From Ceratotherium simum simum (taxonomy: Eukaryota; Chordata; Mammalia; Perissodactyla; Rhinocerotidae), in NCBI RefSeq assembly GCF_000283155.1, contig NW_004454173.1, positions 8,253,482 to 8,317,481 on the forward strand: DNA of 64,000 nucleotides, read 5' to 3'. Made by a program: the position numbers and the translations under genes. Shown one piece after another: positions 46,388-57,564 of this stretch. Position 1 is the stretch's first letter; every line of letters begins with the position of its first letter. The notes beneath the pieces are model-generated. The model was given only the letters and a program-made list of their open reading frames with translations. It did no database searches and was not told where the DNA came from.

Positions 46388-46714
46388 TGTCGTCGTTTTC
46401 TGTATCCCTGCTGGAAATTCTTTCATGGCTTTCTCATCTGCACTTGGGGCTTTGCCCAGCAGCTGAAGGCTTTGGAAATTGGAGCAATGTTTGAAACCAG
46501 CCACTCACAGTGCTAATAGGTGCTGCCTACTTGGCATTTCCTTGAAGGTCTTTGTACGTAGATAGTGCTTTCTCTTTGTGAAAAAAGGGGTTGCCCATTT
46601 TTCACTGGTTTTCAATCTCAACAACGCTCGTCTTTCCATCTGTTCTATTTCTTAGGCCTAACTCTCATCAACTTCTCAGCACTTGGAGTTGTTCCATCCA
46701 TAGACATGTCTTTT

Positions 46715-46964
46715 TTTTTTTTTTTTTGGTGAGGAAGATTCGCCCTGAGCTAACATCCATTGCCAATCTTCCTCTTTTTTTTTTGCTTGAGGAAGAGTGG
46801 CCCTGAGCTAACATCTGTGCCCATCCTTCTCTGTTTTGTATGTGGGATGCCTCCACAGCATGGCTGATGAGTGGTGTAGGTCTGCACCCAGGATCCAAAC
46901 CTGTGGCCCCAGGCTGCCGAAGCAGAACACGCGGAACTTGAACCACTTGGCCACGGGGCTGGCC
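46715..46964 (-). mobile_element. ERE-type SINE, antisense, inside Tigger
   Basis: T-run, two CCCTGAGCTAACATC units, then a head ending GGCCACGGGGCTGGCCC. A perfect 17-bp target-site duplication, CCATAGACATGTCTTTT, lies at 46698-46714 and 46965-46981. Its head differs from the other copies (CACTTGGCCACGGGG), suggesting another subfamily. Confidence 0.95.
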
Positions 46965-47504
46965 CCATAGACATGTCTTTTGTTGTCACAGCATTGTAGA
47001 TTCCTTTATGCCTGTTGTTTGGGAAATACCATGTGTTCTCTTGATTCTTTCAAAATGCTTTTTTACTTCAAGCTTCTCCTCAATTCATAAAGCTTTCCTT
47101 TGTCATGACCAGTTGGTGTTTTTGAATCAGGATGCTTAGACATGTTTCAGATGTGGGATGAGTTTGTTGTGTTTTTTTTTTTTAACAGAAAACCTCACAA
47201 ATGTGAAAGAAGAGGGAAACACAAGTATGTAGGATAACACACATGGTCAGGATAAGTAGGATGGGAGGACGGCACAGCTTCAAGGCCGGGGGTAGATGGT
47301 GAAGCGTGTGCATACGTGTTTTGTGAATTCCTGCAAGACTCAGTTCAGCTGGGTGTGTTTTCTGTGTTAACGTAGTTTTTCTCACAGACAAAATTGCCTG
47401 TGAGAAATTTGCGTTTTGCTCAAATTGTCCTGTAATATATCAATCTAATTGTAATAAATTTGCATTTTCCAAACAAGTGTTATCAGTACCTCTGCTCACA
47501 TATT

Positions 47505-47640
47505 TCCTCAGTTGATCATTATAATAATTCTGTGAGGTAGACGGGAAAGTTAATATTCCCATAATACAGATGAGAAAACAAACTGGAACATCGCAAAGCT
47601 TGGATCTGAAGCTGGAACTGCCCGAGTTAAGATAAGAGTT
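47505..47640 (-). mobile_element. MIR SINE relic, antisense
   Basis: ATTATAATAATTCTGTGAGG, TAATACAGATGAGAAAACAA and TTGGATCTGAAGCTGGAACT fit antisense MIR. Confidence 0.65.
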
Positions 47641-48317
47641 CTGACCGTGTTTAAGTCCCCAGTCCTACTAGTTCCTACAGCCAGTCCCACCCTTGTCTTC
47701 TGGAAGTTTGGCTTTGTGAGCCAGGAAGTTTTCCTCTTTCACTTAAAGTAGTTTGAGGTGGGTTTTTTGAGTAATGCAGGGTCTTGGCTAATGCATGGTT
47801 GCCTGGATAATGTTCAAATTCTCTCTCAGCTCTGGGAGACTTTCTGCCACATTTTGACTTATAAATTAGCCATTTTCAGGTAGAGGGCACCCTAAATTTC
47901 AAGGTTTTTCCTTGAAATAGGAGGTTCTGACTGTGCTGTGCTGTGATGCAGGCACAGAATAAAGAGAAATCATTCCTTCATCCCCTGAGTGCTGGCAAGA
48001 AAGTCCCCAGGCAGAGCAGTTTGCACCCATTTAGACATTGCCCTTTCTGAAGACGGTGACCCTTCACTGTTCCTGTCGGGGCCATTGTGATTGTGGCCGT
48101 CACTAGTCTTGCTCACTGGGAGAGGAGATGCTCTGGGTGGGGCTGAGGCTCCTCTTCCTCCTGGTCCTGTGGTGTCCTGACAGCTCAGTCAAACCCCAGC
48201 TCAGTGACAGGAAGGGATGCCAACCGTTTCCACCAGTGCGCTCAGGACTGCCGGCTACTGCTGCTGTTGCTGCTGCTGTTCGGGGAGCACCTCCACGTGC
48301 CTCAGGGCCCTGAGATC
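47641..48317. other. Unique sequence, no gene recognised
   Basis: A CTGCTG-rich patch at 48255-48280 is present. Neither the plus frame (48128-48313) nor the minus frame (48103-48381) has a recognisable product. Confidence 0.4.
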
Positions 48318-48400
48318 CTTCACATGTTGGTTCATTCAGTCCACCAAGATTTGCTGAGGGCCCATCACGTGTCAGGATCATTCTTTTTAATGGGTTATTT
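48318..48400 (-). mobile_element. Possible antisense L2 3' end
   Basis: TTGGTTCATTCAGTCCACCA, then AGATTTGCTGAGGGCCCATC and ACGTGTCAGGATCATTC, resembles antisense L2 (TCATTCAACAAATATTTATTGAGCACCTACTATGTGCCAGG). Confidence 0.5.
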
Positions 48401-49624
48401 CATTTGTTTCTTACAGTTTGAACTGCAAACTGATTGGCTCACAGCCTTCACTCAGCCCTGTGCTGTCCCGCTTCTCTCATTCGAGGTTGCCCAGACAGCC
48501 TTAGTGGAGGTTGCTAGAAGCTCAGTTGGGCTCAATCATTTTCCGACTTACTGGAGACCTGAAAACTTGGCCATGACCTTCCCATGACCTGGATAACAAT
48601 TTCTCAGCTTGTCACTGCCTTTCCAGCGTGGGTACAGACTTAGGCCCCTTCCAGTTAGATAGCGTGTGCCTGAACGTTGCCTTCGTGGAGGTTTCGGTGA
48701 GCTGCAGATTCCCTTCCTTCTTTCCTATTTTCACATTCATGCACTAGGACCTACTCTACAAATTGGAGAGGAAAAGAGAAAAAAACAAGGAAAGTAGAGC
48801 AATCTAAATACTGAAAAAAAGGTTTTTTTTAACTTGATGAATGAGGCCTTTGAACTCAGTGGCTGTGGCTCCTTCCTAACCTGTACCTTTCATGTCCTGT
48901 TTCCAGCTGGAGTGGAAAATGAGGTGCTCTGGCCCTGAGGCAGCAGCGAATCCTGGCTGTGGTTATGTCTCCCTGTCCTCAATGAGCAGTGGCAGCCACA
49001 GCTGCTGGAGAGGAGGAGCAGCGGGCGCTTCCTGCTGGGGAGTTAAGTCCATTGCAACAGCCACGGAGCTCTCTGGGAGGGGAAGCGGGCCGAGCCCGCA
49101 CCTGATGGGGCCAAGGGCAGCAACAACAAAGAATGACAAGGAGAAACTCCTGCAGCCAATGGGCATGGGGCTGAGGACGAATGGGGTGTCTCTGGGGGTT
49201 GGCTTTGAAATTTTCTGCCTGGATTCAAACCCAGGGTCTCAGCACAGGGGATGTGACTCACGGCTGAGAAATTCCCCATGGCCTTGGATGACATTCACGT
49301 TGATTACCTCTGAGTCACATTTCTGGGAGGAATTTTTTTTTCACCAGAGACAAACTGAAAGGAAAATGGCGTGGATGGTGGTTTGGAAACAGCAGAGGAA
49401 ATGGGGTCACTTGTGTTCTTAGCAGGAGAGTTCAAGACATGCAAGAATGGAAAGAAAAACAGGGGAAAAGGAGGGCATTGAGGAGAAGGAATGATCTCCC
49501 GGGGGGACGGGGAGAACTGGGGCCTCTCTCTGGCGATGAAAGGATGGGGGCAGCCCAGCCGGACTCTGGCCTTTTGCCTCTGATGGTGGTTATGGACATT
49601 TAGAACGTGAGAGACGGAGCCGTC
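48401..49624. other. Unique sequence with a 176-codon open frame
   Basis: The plus frame at 48892-49422 follows a pyrimidine/AG acceptor-like TTTCCAG at 48900-48906. It has no recognisable domain, is rich in Ser/Gly/Trp as random GC-moderate frames are, and lacks a clear donor. Not called as an exon. Confidence 0.35.
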
Positions 49625-49785
49625 ACTTGCTCCTTTATTTCACAAATATTTGTTGAGTGCCTTTGACATTCCCGATTCAATTCTAGGCACCAAGATACAA
49701 CACAGAACAGCACAAAGTCCTGCCCTGGTGGGGTTGATCTCCGTGGAGGGGAAAGACAACAAAGAAACAGCAAATCAAATGGCAT
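49625..49785 (-). mobile_element. Antisense L2 3' end relic
   Basis: AAATATTTGTTGAGTGCCTT, TTCAATTCTAGGCACCAAGA, TACAACACAGAACAGCACAA and CCTGCCCTGGTGGGGTTGAT follow the antisense L2 3' end closely. Confidence 0.8.
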
Positions 49786-50384
49786 CTTGGAATCTAGACT
49801 TTTGACTAATTAGCAGAAATACGATCAGAATGTCCAGATCCAGGAAGCTGCAAACACGCACACTTAGCGCGAGGGGAGGAGACATGAGGGGACCCGTCAA
49901 GGGCGCTGTGCTTTAGCAGTTCAAAGATGTGTCTGGAGTCCTGCCTCTCGCAGCTGCCCAGCCCCTACCTGGGACTCCATCTCCTGGAAGGACCAGCAGG
50001 GCTGTGGGGCTGATTGGGAAAGAGGGAAATAAAGGGGCCCCTTGATATCTCCGATTCCCCCCTATTATGTGTTTGAAGCCTCATCTGAGGTCAAGAGCCA
50101 TCTTGGTATAAATGTACATCTCACTTAAATCATGGACTCCAAAAGTGTGTCTGGGGACAGGAAAAGCAATGTCCCAAGTCCAGTGGGATTCCAAACCACC
50201 AACAGAAAAACCAAACCAAAGCAAACCAACAGAAAACACTCTGTACCAGATCAGCTTCACTCTGCTTGACTTCGACTAATGACGTGGAAGCTGTTTCCGA
50301 CAAAAGATCCATTTGCAGCCAACAGGCAGCAGTTTGGGAAATAAAGGGAGGCAATAATGAGAAGCAGAAAGTGCTAAGTACCAG
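49786..50384. other. Unique sequence, no gene recognised
   Basis: A-rich CCAAACCAAAGCAAACC-like stretch at 50200-50232. No repeat family or exon recognised. Confidence 0.4.
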
Positions 50385-50440
50385 GAATCAGAGACCGGGG
50401 TCCAATCTGGGTTTGCCACTAACTGGCCCTGGAGAGGCAG
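50385..50440 (+). mobile_element. Possible MIR core fragment
   Basis: GAATCAGAGACCGGGGTCCA, then ATCTGGGTTTGCCACTAACT, is similar to the MIR core (GGGTTCAAATCCCGGCTCTGCCACTTACT). Short. Confidence 0.45.
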
Positions 50441-52013
50441 GCAGTCCTGCAGGCCGGGGGTGGGGGGGACGATGGTGCGTGGAGAATAGCACAGCAGGAG
50501 ACCCAGGGAAGGGTCCCCAGTCAAGAATGGAACAGGCATAGTTAGGAGGAGGGTGGGTACCTGAGCAGACTGGGCAGGGCTGCAGTGAGCGGCCAGGATC
50601 CCAGCATCTCACAGAACATTGAAGAAGCCAGAGAGTGAAGGACTGAGATGTTTCCTGCACTTGAGTGACCCCGGCAGAGGGAGGATCTGGAGGAAGGACT
50701 GGACGGCTGTCTGGCTGTCCTCCTGCTGAGAGTGAGGGTAGTTTTGCCTCACTGGTGCCCTCTGTTCTCTAAGCCCGGGTCAGAACTCACTGACAATCCT
50801 CCCCCACACCCCCTGGCCATCTGGCTGCTCTCTTGACCCTACCTTCTGGCCCACCCTTCAGGGCCCGTCCTCCTAAATGACCTCCACTGACCACTGCACA
50901 CCAATCCATCCAGACAGGCAGCCTTGCAGCAAAGTCTTCATTAAAGACAGAGCAAAACATTACAGTAAGGAGAGAGAGGAGAAGCGGAGGGGGTTAGGGG
51001 GAGCAGAGAAAAAGAAGCCTGCAAGGAGAGAGACAGCAGCGTGAAGACTTCAGCTAAAGTTGACTGAAGGCCCAGCAGGAGACAGGAGTGTGTGCGAGTG
51101 AGAGTCATGCTAACAAAGAGAGAGCCGAACCGGTCCAGCGCTTCCTTTTCATCTGCAGAGATAAGGAAGGTGCAGCCCCACCAACCTCTCCCCAGCAACT
51201 CCCTTAATCACTGTCCTCCATGTGGCTTGGTTCTCAAAGTTCTGCCCTCACTCCCCGTCCTGCCACAGTACCAGGAAGGAGCTCAGCTCAGTTCTCCCTC
51301 CTGCTCCTGCACATTCCCAAGAGGCTTCATCCTGCTGGAGCAGTCTCCACCCCTCTTCCCAAGTCCTCTTTCTGTCCATCTGGCCTAAGCCACCCTCTGG
51401 TGGCTACCCATCAAAGCCAATCAAGAGAGTGGCCAGATCAGAGCTTTGATGGCTGCAGAAGAGTGTGGTTTTGACCTAGAACTCTGCACGTGTCAGTGTG
51501 TGTGGGTGCACGTGTGTATGTAGGGGGAGTGGGGATGTTGTACTTATAGTTGTGACAAAAAGGGTTTGGGTTTCACAGATCAGGGGCTAAGAAGGATCTC
51601 TTAGCTGGGTGGCGATCCAAAGGTATGAGTTAAGCCACACCTACTAGAATCTGTGATTGAGTAAATGCCTGTAATTTATCCATGTATGTGTTGTGTGGCC
51701 TACAATGCCTTACTTGGAAATGAAATAAATTATCATTATTGTGGTCACTATTACTTCTGCTTGAAACAGGAGATGGAGTGTGGTCACGCTGATGGCCAAG
51801 ATCACTGAGGAGAGTTAGGAGAGACCCTGGGATGAGCCTCTGGAGCTCATCACGTCCCTGGTTGAAGAGAAGGAGAGTATCTCCAGCCCAGCTAGTGGCC
51901 AGGTGATTGATGAGGGGCAGAGAGGAGAGCTTAGGATGGAGATGCCCTCGAGGTTGGGATATTGCCTTACCAGGGGTCAGCCGAAGCCCGTTAGTAACAG
52001 GAATTGTCTCCCT
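50441..52013. other. Unique sequence, no gene recognised
   Basis: Purine-rich stretch with GGAGAGAGAGGAGAAG at 50968-50984. Short GTGTGTG/GTGCACGTGTG patch around 51495-51525. A weak MIR-like tail may lie at 51640-51760. No exon recognised. Confidence 0.4.
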
Positions 52014-53507
52014 TTATCGTTTTAAAAAGACTTACTTTATTACAGACATGATATTAAAATAACAGAAAGCCAAAGCAAAAATTGCTCACAATCCCATCCT
52101 GAAACCAAATCAATGAAAAACATGCATAATATCCATCAAATATAAAATTCTGTCCATGATGTTACTACGAGCACCGAGCACGCACATGGACATAACCTGG
52201 CAGATGATGATGACTAACCAACAAGGGTTTTCTCAGGCTCAGCCTCAAACAGTCTACCCTCTACCAAGTTTTCAGTGGCTCTTCAAGATGCTTTGGCTTA
52301 GAACCCATGGAGGAAGGAGACCTAAAGCTCAGCCAAACCCCACCTATTCTGTCTTCCCCTGCCTGGTGCCAGTCTATCACTTTGCAACATTCCCAGGTCT
52401 CCATGGGAGGCAGATCTTCTGCTACATTGTGATGTGACCTGTTGATGTTGATGGTAAGGAGTGAATGAAGTCCATGCATTTGCCCCTGCTTCATCTGTGG
52501 GTGTTTGCACATGTGTATGCGTCTGCATTTCAGTAATTTCCTCCTTCCCTAACCAACCTGCTAAATGCAACATTTACAACCAGCCTCACAGGCATTATTT
52601 CGAGGCTGAGGCCTGATCATGCCAAATGAAGGCTGCCAGCTTCCTCTGCCAGAAGCAAGAGGCACTGGGAAAAATGGAAATCAGACAATAGTCTTGTATA
52701 CTCCATGCTCTGTCATGGATGGCCTTCAGCAGGAAACCAATCAACAGAATCAAAAGAACACAGTTTCCTGTTAATGTAGAGCAACGCCAAATCCCCCACA
52801 CATTATTGTTTCATGCCCCGTGCCAGTCATTGTCAACCATAGCATAAGTAATAACATATGACTGGGGTTGTGGTTTCAGTGAAATATTCCTTTGCTTTTG
52901 GCACGGCACCACACACCTTCATATGCTTTATTGCCCCTTCCCAAACCTACGGAGGTTTTTTTTTTCTTTTTAGATTTCGTTTCCCCCAAAGAACTATATC
53001 CGGCTGTTTTGCTGCATACCAGCTCTTAAACCCAAGCCAGCTGACTCCCAATTCTCCTCAGCCTTTTCTTAAGCAACACTTTTTAAAAATATATTATTAT
53101 TATTGTTATTGCATCACACGGGGCTGAAATAAACCCACTGTGTATTGGCCTTCAACAATCTTGCTTTTCCTCTGAAAATGACTAGTTCCCTAAGACTGGC
53201 TTTAAGAGAGAAAAACCTCTCACATAATATTTTTCTTACTTTCCAGGCTGATCTTAGAGGTGATGATAGGTCATAAGCCGCAGCCTCTGCGAGGATGTTA
53301 CAAGCCCTAGAGCAGGCGGGAAGTACATGTGTGTCTGGAATGCAACAAAAGGGAAAAGTTACTGGTGTGTTTTGGACAGAACCCTGTATTTTTAACCCTT
53401 TCTCCAAACCTAGAGAAAACCCAACTCCATTAGCCACTCAGAAGTTTTCTCCTAAAATGACATTGTTAAGGGGGAATGTGAGTAGCCATCTGGATTTTTT
53501 TTTTTTC
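52014..53507. other. Unique sequence, partly AT-rich
   Basis: 52014-52160 is A-rich and may be an old L1 fragment that I could not align. An AT-rich TTATTATTATTGTTATTG patch lies at 53092-53112. No exon recognised. Confidence 0.35.
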
Positions 53508-53760
53508 CAGACAGTTTGCCTGGTGGTTGAGAGCTTTGGTACCAGACAGAGCTGGTTCAGACCCTAACTCCCTCTCTTAGTAGATGTGTGACTCTGGGAA
53601 AGTTGATAAACTTTCCGATTCTCATGTTCCTCCTCTGGAAAACACAGAACACTCACCATGCAGGGTTCCTGGCACTGTGCTGCCTGCTCTGTTATGGAAG
53701 CCGTTAGCAGGAAGTGTACCTCGTTAGTGCACAATAAATGGCATAACTATTATTATGGAA
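53508..53760 (+). mobile_element. MIR SINE relic, sense, near full length
   Basis: TTGCCTGGTGGTTGAGAGCT, AGTAGATGTGTGACTCTGGG, GATTCTCATGTTCCTCCTCT and GTGCACAATAAATGGCATAA follow the sense MIR. Confidence 0.82.
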
Positions 53761-53844
53761 AGTGCTGGGTCTCCCCTTCAAGTGGTTTTGGGAGTGATAG
53801 TAAGAGAGTGTGGGGTTCAGGGTTGTGGAGGGTGTAGGGCCATG

Positions 53845-54010
53845 GGCAGAGTAGCTTCTCCATGATGTTTGCATGCATTATCTCACTTAATTGTCATGAG
53901 AATGCCAGGAGTGGGAAACCGGGCAGTTGTTACTATTCCCATTTCACAGATAAAGAAATGGAGGGCTTTGCCCTCTGCAGAATCGGCAGAGCCCCCACTG
54001 GACCCTAGGG
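53845..54010 (-). mobile_element. MIR SINE relic, antisense
   Basis: ATGTTTGCATGCATTATCTC, TTAATTGTCATGAGAATGCC, TTGTTACTATTCCCATTTCA and CAGATAAAGAAATGGAGGG are antisense MIR landmarks. Confidence 0.75.
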
Positions 54011-54172
54011 CTCTGGAGTCCTTGCTAATGCTCCATCTGTACATCACATTTCCTTTCAGAGCGGAATTAATTTGTTCTTGGCCTGTCCTCGGTTCCCCAA
54101 GGCCCTCTCCCTCCCCGTCCTTTCCAGGAAAGGCAGAGCTCCCCACCTTTACACACATCCCCCACCCCCCCC

Positions 54173-54272
54173 NNNNNNNNNNNNNNNNNNNNNNNNNNNN
54201 NNNNNNNNNNNNNNNNNNNNNNNNNNNNNNNNNNNNNNNNNNNNNNNNNNNNNNNNNNNNNNNNNNNNNNNN
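54173..54272. other. Assembly gap (100 Ns)
   Basis: Exactly 100 Ns, the conventional placeholder for a gap of unknown length. It starts right after a C-rich homopolymer-like end (CCCCCACCCCCCCC at about 54159-54172), which may have stalled sequencing. The true missing length is unknown, and the open frames that span it are artefacts. Confidence 0.99.
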
Positions 54273-55528
54273 CGCCACACTCCTGGGCCCATGCTGCCTC
54301 CCGTGGTCTCCTAGGAGAGTGGCTGCCCAGACATGGATAGGACCTAAACTACGAGGTGATTTGACTGGCTTGTATCACGTTTCTTCCCTGCAAGTCCAAC
54401 CCTGCAACATTTCTCTTTCTCCAGAAAGCTTTTCTGAAATGCTCATTTATTACCTGCAGGCTCCTAGATTAACCCGTCATCTTTGTGACTAAACTAGTTT
54501 ATTACTTGAAAAGGGGAACAGATAACTATTGATAAGTGGAAGGAGAAGGCACTTTGGAGGATAGGATACTTGGGTTGGGGTGGGTCTTAGTTCCAATTCC
54601 CAGGGAAACAGATTCTGAGATGGAAATCACATGGAGGAAGTTTCCTGTAGAGGGCCCTTGAGCTCAACACCTGGGGGCGGAATGGAGGGTCGGGGGCGGG
54701 TTGGAGGAAGCAGAGTTGGGCAGAGGGAGGCTTAAACAGTAATGAGCAATATAGTTGCCACCGAGACTCAGCTAAGGCCATAGGAAGCTCTGGGGCTGGG
54801 ATAGCCCTTCAGAGTTGCCCTGCCTGGAGAGAAAGGGCTGGGTCTTGACACTCTGTGTTGACCTGTCATTGGGTGCAGGCTGCTGCCATGTGATGTGACC
54901 TTAGACCAGGTGTAGTCTAAGGGGACTCAGCCCAGAGCCTTCACCCACTGCACTCTCAGCATCAAGACAATGAAACCTCAGCTCTGAAGGAGACCTGGGT
55001 GACGTGCCATAGTATCCACTCTAGGGTGGAAGGCAGGGGTGAAGCACTGGGGCAGTAGGTTAGCTGGGGGCTGGATGCCTCTGGCTTTTGAGACTTTGAT
55101 GAAAAGACTGTAGGAATAATGTACTGGGAAAGGGAGGGTAGTTTTTTTCAACCTGCAACTGAAACAGCAGAAAAAGCCTCGAATAGCTGGAAAAGGGTGG
55201 AGTTTTCCTGCTGTGCCCACTCCCACTCTCATTAGAACTTGGCCATGCATCCATGCATCTGACCTTGGGTCATGGTGTCAAATAAGATGCTGGAGAAGTG
55301 TGCTCTGTGAACCTCATACTTCCAAATTATCCTGGGGAAGAGGCTTTAAAAATGTAAATTCCTGGGCCCAAGATATAGTAAAACAGATTCTCTGGGGATG
55401 GGCCCCGGAATCTGGATTATATACATCCTCTCCCCCACTGTTTGATTCTTTTGCTCTTCTATACTAAAGCTTATTAACATCTCTGCCTCAACTGTCTCTA
55501 GAACTGGCAAGGTCTTCAGGGCCAAGAA
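54273..55528. other. Unique or unassigned sequence
   Basis: 54590-54960 may contain an old LTR-like repeat (CCCAGGGAAACAGATTCTGA, then a GAGGAAGTTTCCTGTAG run), but I could not name a family. No exon recognised. Confidence 0.35.
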
Positions 55529-55540
55529 CCAGTACTTTTC

Positions 55541-55790
55541 AGGGCTGGCCCAGTGGCGTAGCGGTTAAGTGCACATGCTCCATTTTGCGGCCCAGGGTTT
55601 GCACGTTCGGATCCTGGTCGCGCACCGATGCACCGCTTGTCAAGCCATGCTGTGGTGGCGTCCCATATAAAGTAGAGGAAGATGGGCACAGATGTTAGCC
55701 CAGGGCCAATCTTCCTCAGCAAAAAAAGAGGAGGATTGGCAGCTGATGTTAGCTCAGGACTAATCTTCCTCACACACGTGAAAAAAAGAG
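55541..55790 (+). mobile_element. ERE-type SINE, sense
   Basis: Head AGGGCTGGCCCAGTGGCGTA with an A-box-like TAGCGGTTAAG, a B-box-like GTTCGGATCC, body CAAGCCATGCTGTGGTGGCG, and two tail units with GATGTTAGC. CCAGTACTTTTC flanks both ends (55529-55540 and 55791-55802), an intact target-site duplication. Confidence 0.95.
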
Positions 55791-55939
55791 CCAGTACTTT
55801 TCTTAATAATAACATTTGCAAAGCTGAGTTATCTCATACTATGGATTTTTCAACTCCCTTCTGTAGTGGGCTCCAATTAGAGAGACTGTGTGACTCACAC
55901 TGATTGCCCTCGTAGCCATAGCTGTTCCACTCACTCTTC

Positions 55940-56440
55940 TCTGGGGTGACCAAACTCTCCTCCCTTCCCTTCTCCCCCTCTTGATCAAGACATGGGCCCC
56001 AAATTGGAGCAGCCATCTGCTTATAGGACTTCACCTCGCTGGCCACAATCATGGGTTGAGGGATGGGCATCTGCCCTAAGCTGGGCCAATCATTGTGCCC
56101 CACCTCTACCCCCAGAGATTGATGCAGAAATGTGCACTTGACTCAAGCTAAGCCGATCCGAGTCCTTCCCTTGGGATTTTTTTCCCAAACTAAAGCTGGT
56201 GTGGGGAAAAAGGAAGAGCCCTCTCCCTCTGCTCCTGAGGCCCTGAGCATGATTCTAACGCCTCCAGTAGTCATAGCCAGTGGCACGGAGAAAGTGAGTG
56301 GGGAGAGTAAAGTAAGAGAGAAGCAGCGATGAGAGACAGGATGCGTCCCGATGGTGTCGGAGACTTCTGTCCAGGGCACCTCTGATTGTGTGTGGTTTGG
56401 TAACGTGAACCAATAACCAGTGTGTTAGTAACCGATTTCC
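55940..56440 (+). mobile_element. Possible LTR-like interspersed repeat, family unknown
   Basis: GCTGGCCACAATCATGGGTT, AGCTGGGCCAATCATTGTGC and a later AACGTGAACCAATAACCAG give an order I associate with an old mammalian LTR-class repeat (GGCCACAGTGATTGGTTC, then GGGCCAATCAGAG, then TGAGCCAATAAA). The name and limits are uncertain. Confidence 0.4.
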
Positions 56441-57167
56441 TGGTTCTAAGAAGATGGTATTAAGCTTCTGAGGCTGGTGCATTAGGATGTGATCATATAT
56501 GAAGGTGGAATTATCAGACACACGGGCTATCTGGGAGGGGCGAGGGGACAGATGGAGATGGTAAATAAGTGGTGGAAAGGTCTCCTTTTCCTCCCCCTCC
56601 CCCATGGGCATGCAGTAACAACTAATCACTACTTATGTGTGTGATGCGTTTGTATTCCCTTCTCTTGTGGAGCCTAAACCAAAACAAAACCTTTCAATAC
56701 AGTGTCCCAGGAAGCCAATAAGAGGGAATTAGCCTTTAATATGAAAGCTTCTTTTCATTGGATCCTTGGATTCATTACCTTTGTGTCTCTTTCAAGAGAG
56801 GTCTTTGTATGTTGGTTTCTACGTGAGGCTAAAAATTTTAAGTGTTTTGTCTCTGCACCCAAGTGTGTTAGAAAATCTTGCATGACGTTCCCCAGCCCCA
56901 TCGGAGAAGGTCCTTGCTTGCCATGTTATCTTGGCTTCTTCCGACTACCAATCCCAGTGCCAAGGCACATTTCACAAAACAACCCCTCTCCTTGAGACTC
57001 AATTTCCCTTTGGTATGAAATGGACTTAGCTTGAGAATGAGAAGGAATTCATGCAAAATGAAAAGTTGAAGTCTATAGTCTAATTGGTTTGCATTGGGAG
57101 GATGAGAGCAAGTAACTATTTTGGGTATACAAGTCTACCCCAAAGAAATTATGCTTTCTTATTTGGA
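56441..57167. other. Unique sequence, no gene recognised
   Basis: No repeat or exon recognised. Confidence 0.4.
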
Positions 57168-57325
57168 GTGATGGTGGTGGTGGTGATGATGGAGGTAGTG
57201 ATGATGGTGGTGGTGGTGGTGATGGCGATAGTGATGATGGTGGTGGTGGGAATGGTGGTGGTGATGATGGTGATGGTGAAGGTGGTGGAAGTGGTGATTT
57301 TGGCGGTGGTGGTGATGACAATGAG
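57168..57325 (+). repeat. (GGT)n/(GAT)n trinucleotide repeat
   Basis: About 160 bp of alternating GTGGTGGTGATGATGG-type units with scattered GGA and GCG changes. Because stop codons are absent in some frames, it creates spurious open frames (Met/Val-rich at 57084-57434, Thr/Ile-rich and Pro/Ser-rich on the other strand). Confidence 0.95.
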
Positions 57326-57564
57326 CACACAGGAGAGGTGGTCTTTCTCAACAGTTTCGTCCATACCTAAGGCATTATCACAATGGTTTCTATTGTTTCC
57401 CAAGGTAATGCTCCTCCACAAAATAAGCATTTAGAATATGAGGGACGTTAGGTAAAAGCCCACCCACAGAGATTCACTCAATTTTCTCCTGCCTCTTGAG
57501 CTAAGTAAAATGCACCTATCAGGTGGCCCACCCCTCTTCCTTGCTTTTAAGGAGAGCGTTTAAG

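Larger units (their letters stand above)
45392..47200 (-). pseudogene. Tigger (pogo/Tc1-mariner) transposase fossil
   Basis: Read on the minus strand, 45973-46059 translates without a stop to a segment containing NFDEVGIYYK and YISKTEKQVPG. This matches the Tigger/pogo pattern N-DETG-(Y/F)-K followed by R-(T/Y)-I-SKEEK-APG, which holds the second catalytic aspartate of the DDE transposase. Upstream on the same strand, around 46403-46440, a GWFQ-like motif and an SADEKA-like stretch fit the region just before the catalytic domain. At 47030-47130 a segment reading HGISQTTGIKES resembles the DNA-binding part. Stops and frameshifts break every long frame, so no transposase can be made. Three ERE SINEs (45541-45769, 46081-46387, 46715-46964) interrupt it. 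The left edge at CAGTCAGTTCTGCAATAAC is a guess at a terminal repeat; the right edge is uncertain and could extend to about 47450. Confidence 0.72.

Noticed and set aside
7833..46516. Two plus-strand frames (7833-8105 and 46232-46516) encode similar peptides with a shared SSCC-WDAASAWP segment, looking like a small protein family
   Set aside because: Both frames lie antisense across ERE SINE copies. The similarity is that of the repeat, not of a gene.
48892..49422. Possible exon with an acceptor-like TTTCCAG and a 176-codon frame
   Set aside because: No donor, no recognisable protein similarity, and random-like amino-acid composition.
53869..54492. 207-codon frame spanning 54173-54272
   Set aside because: It crosses the 100-N gap, so continuity of the frame is meaningless.
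57084..57434. Met/Val-rich and Thr/Ile-rich open frames on opposite strands
   Set aside because: Direct translation of the GGT/GAT microsatellite.
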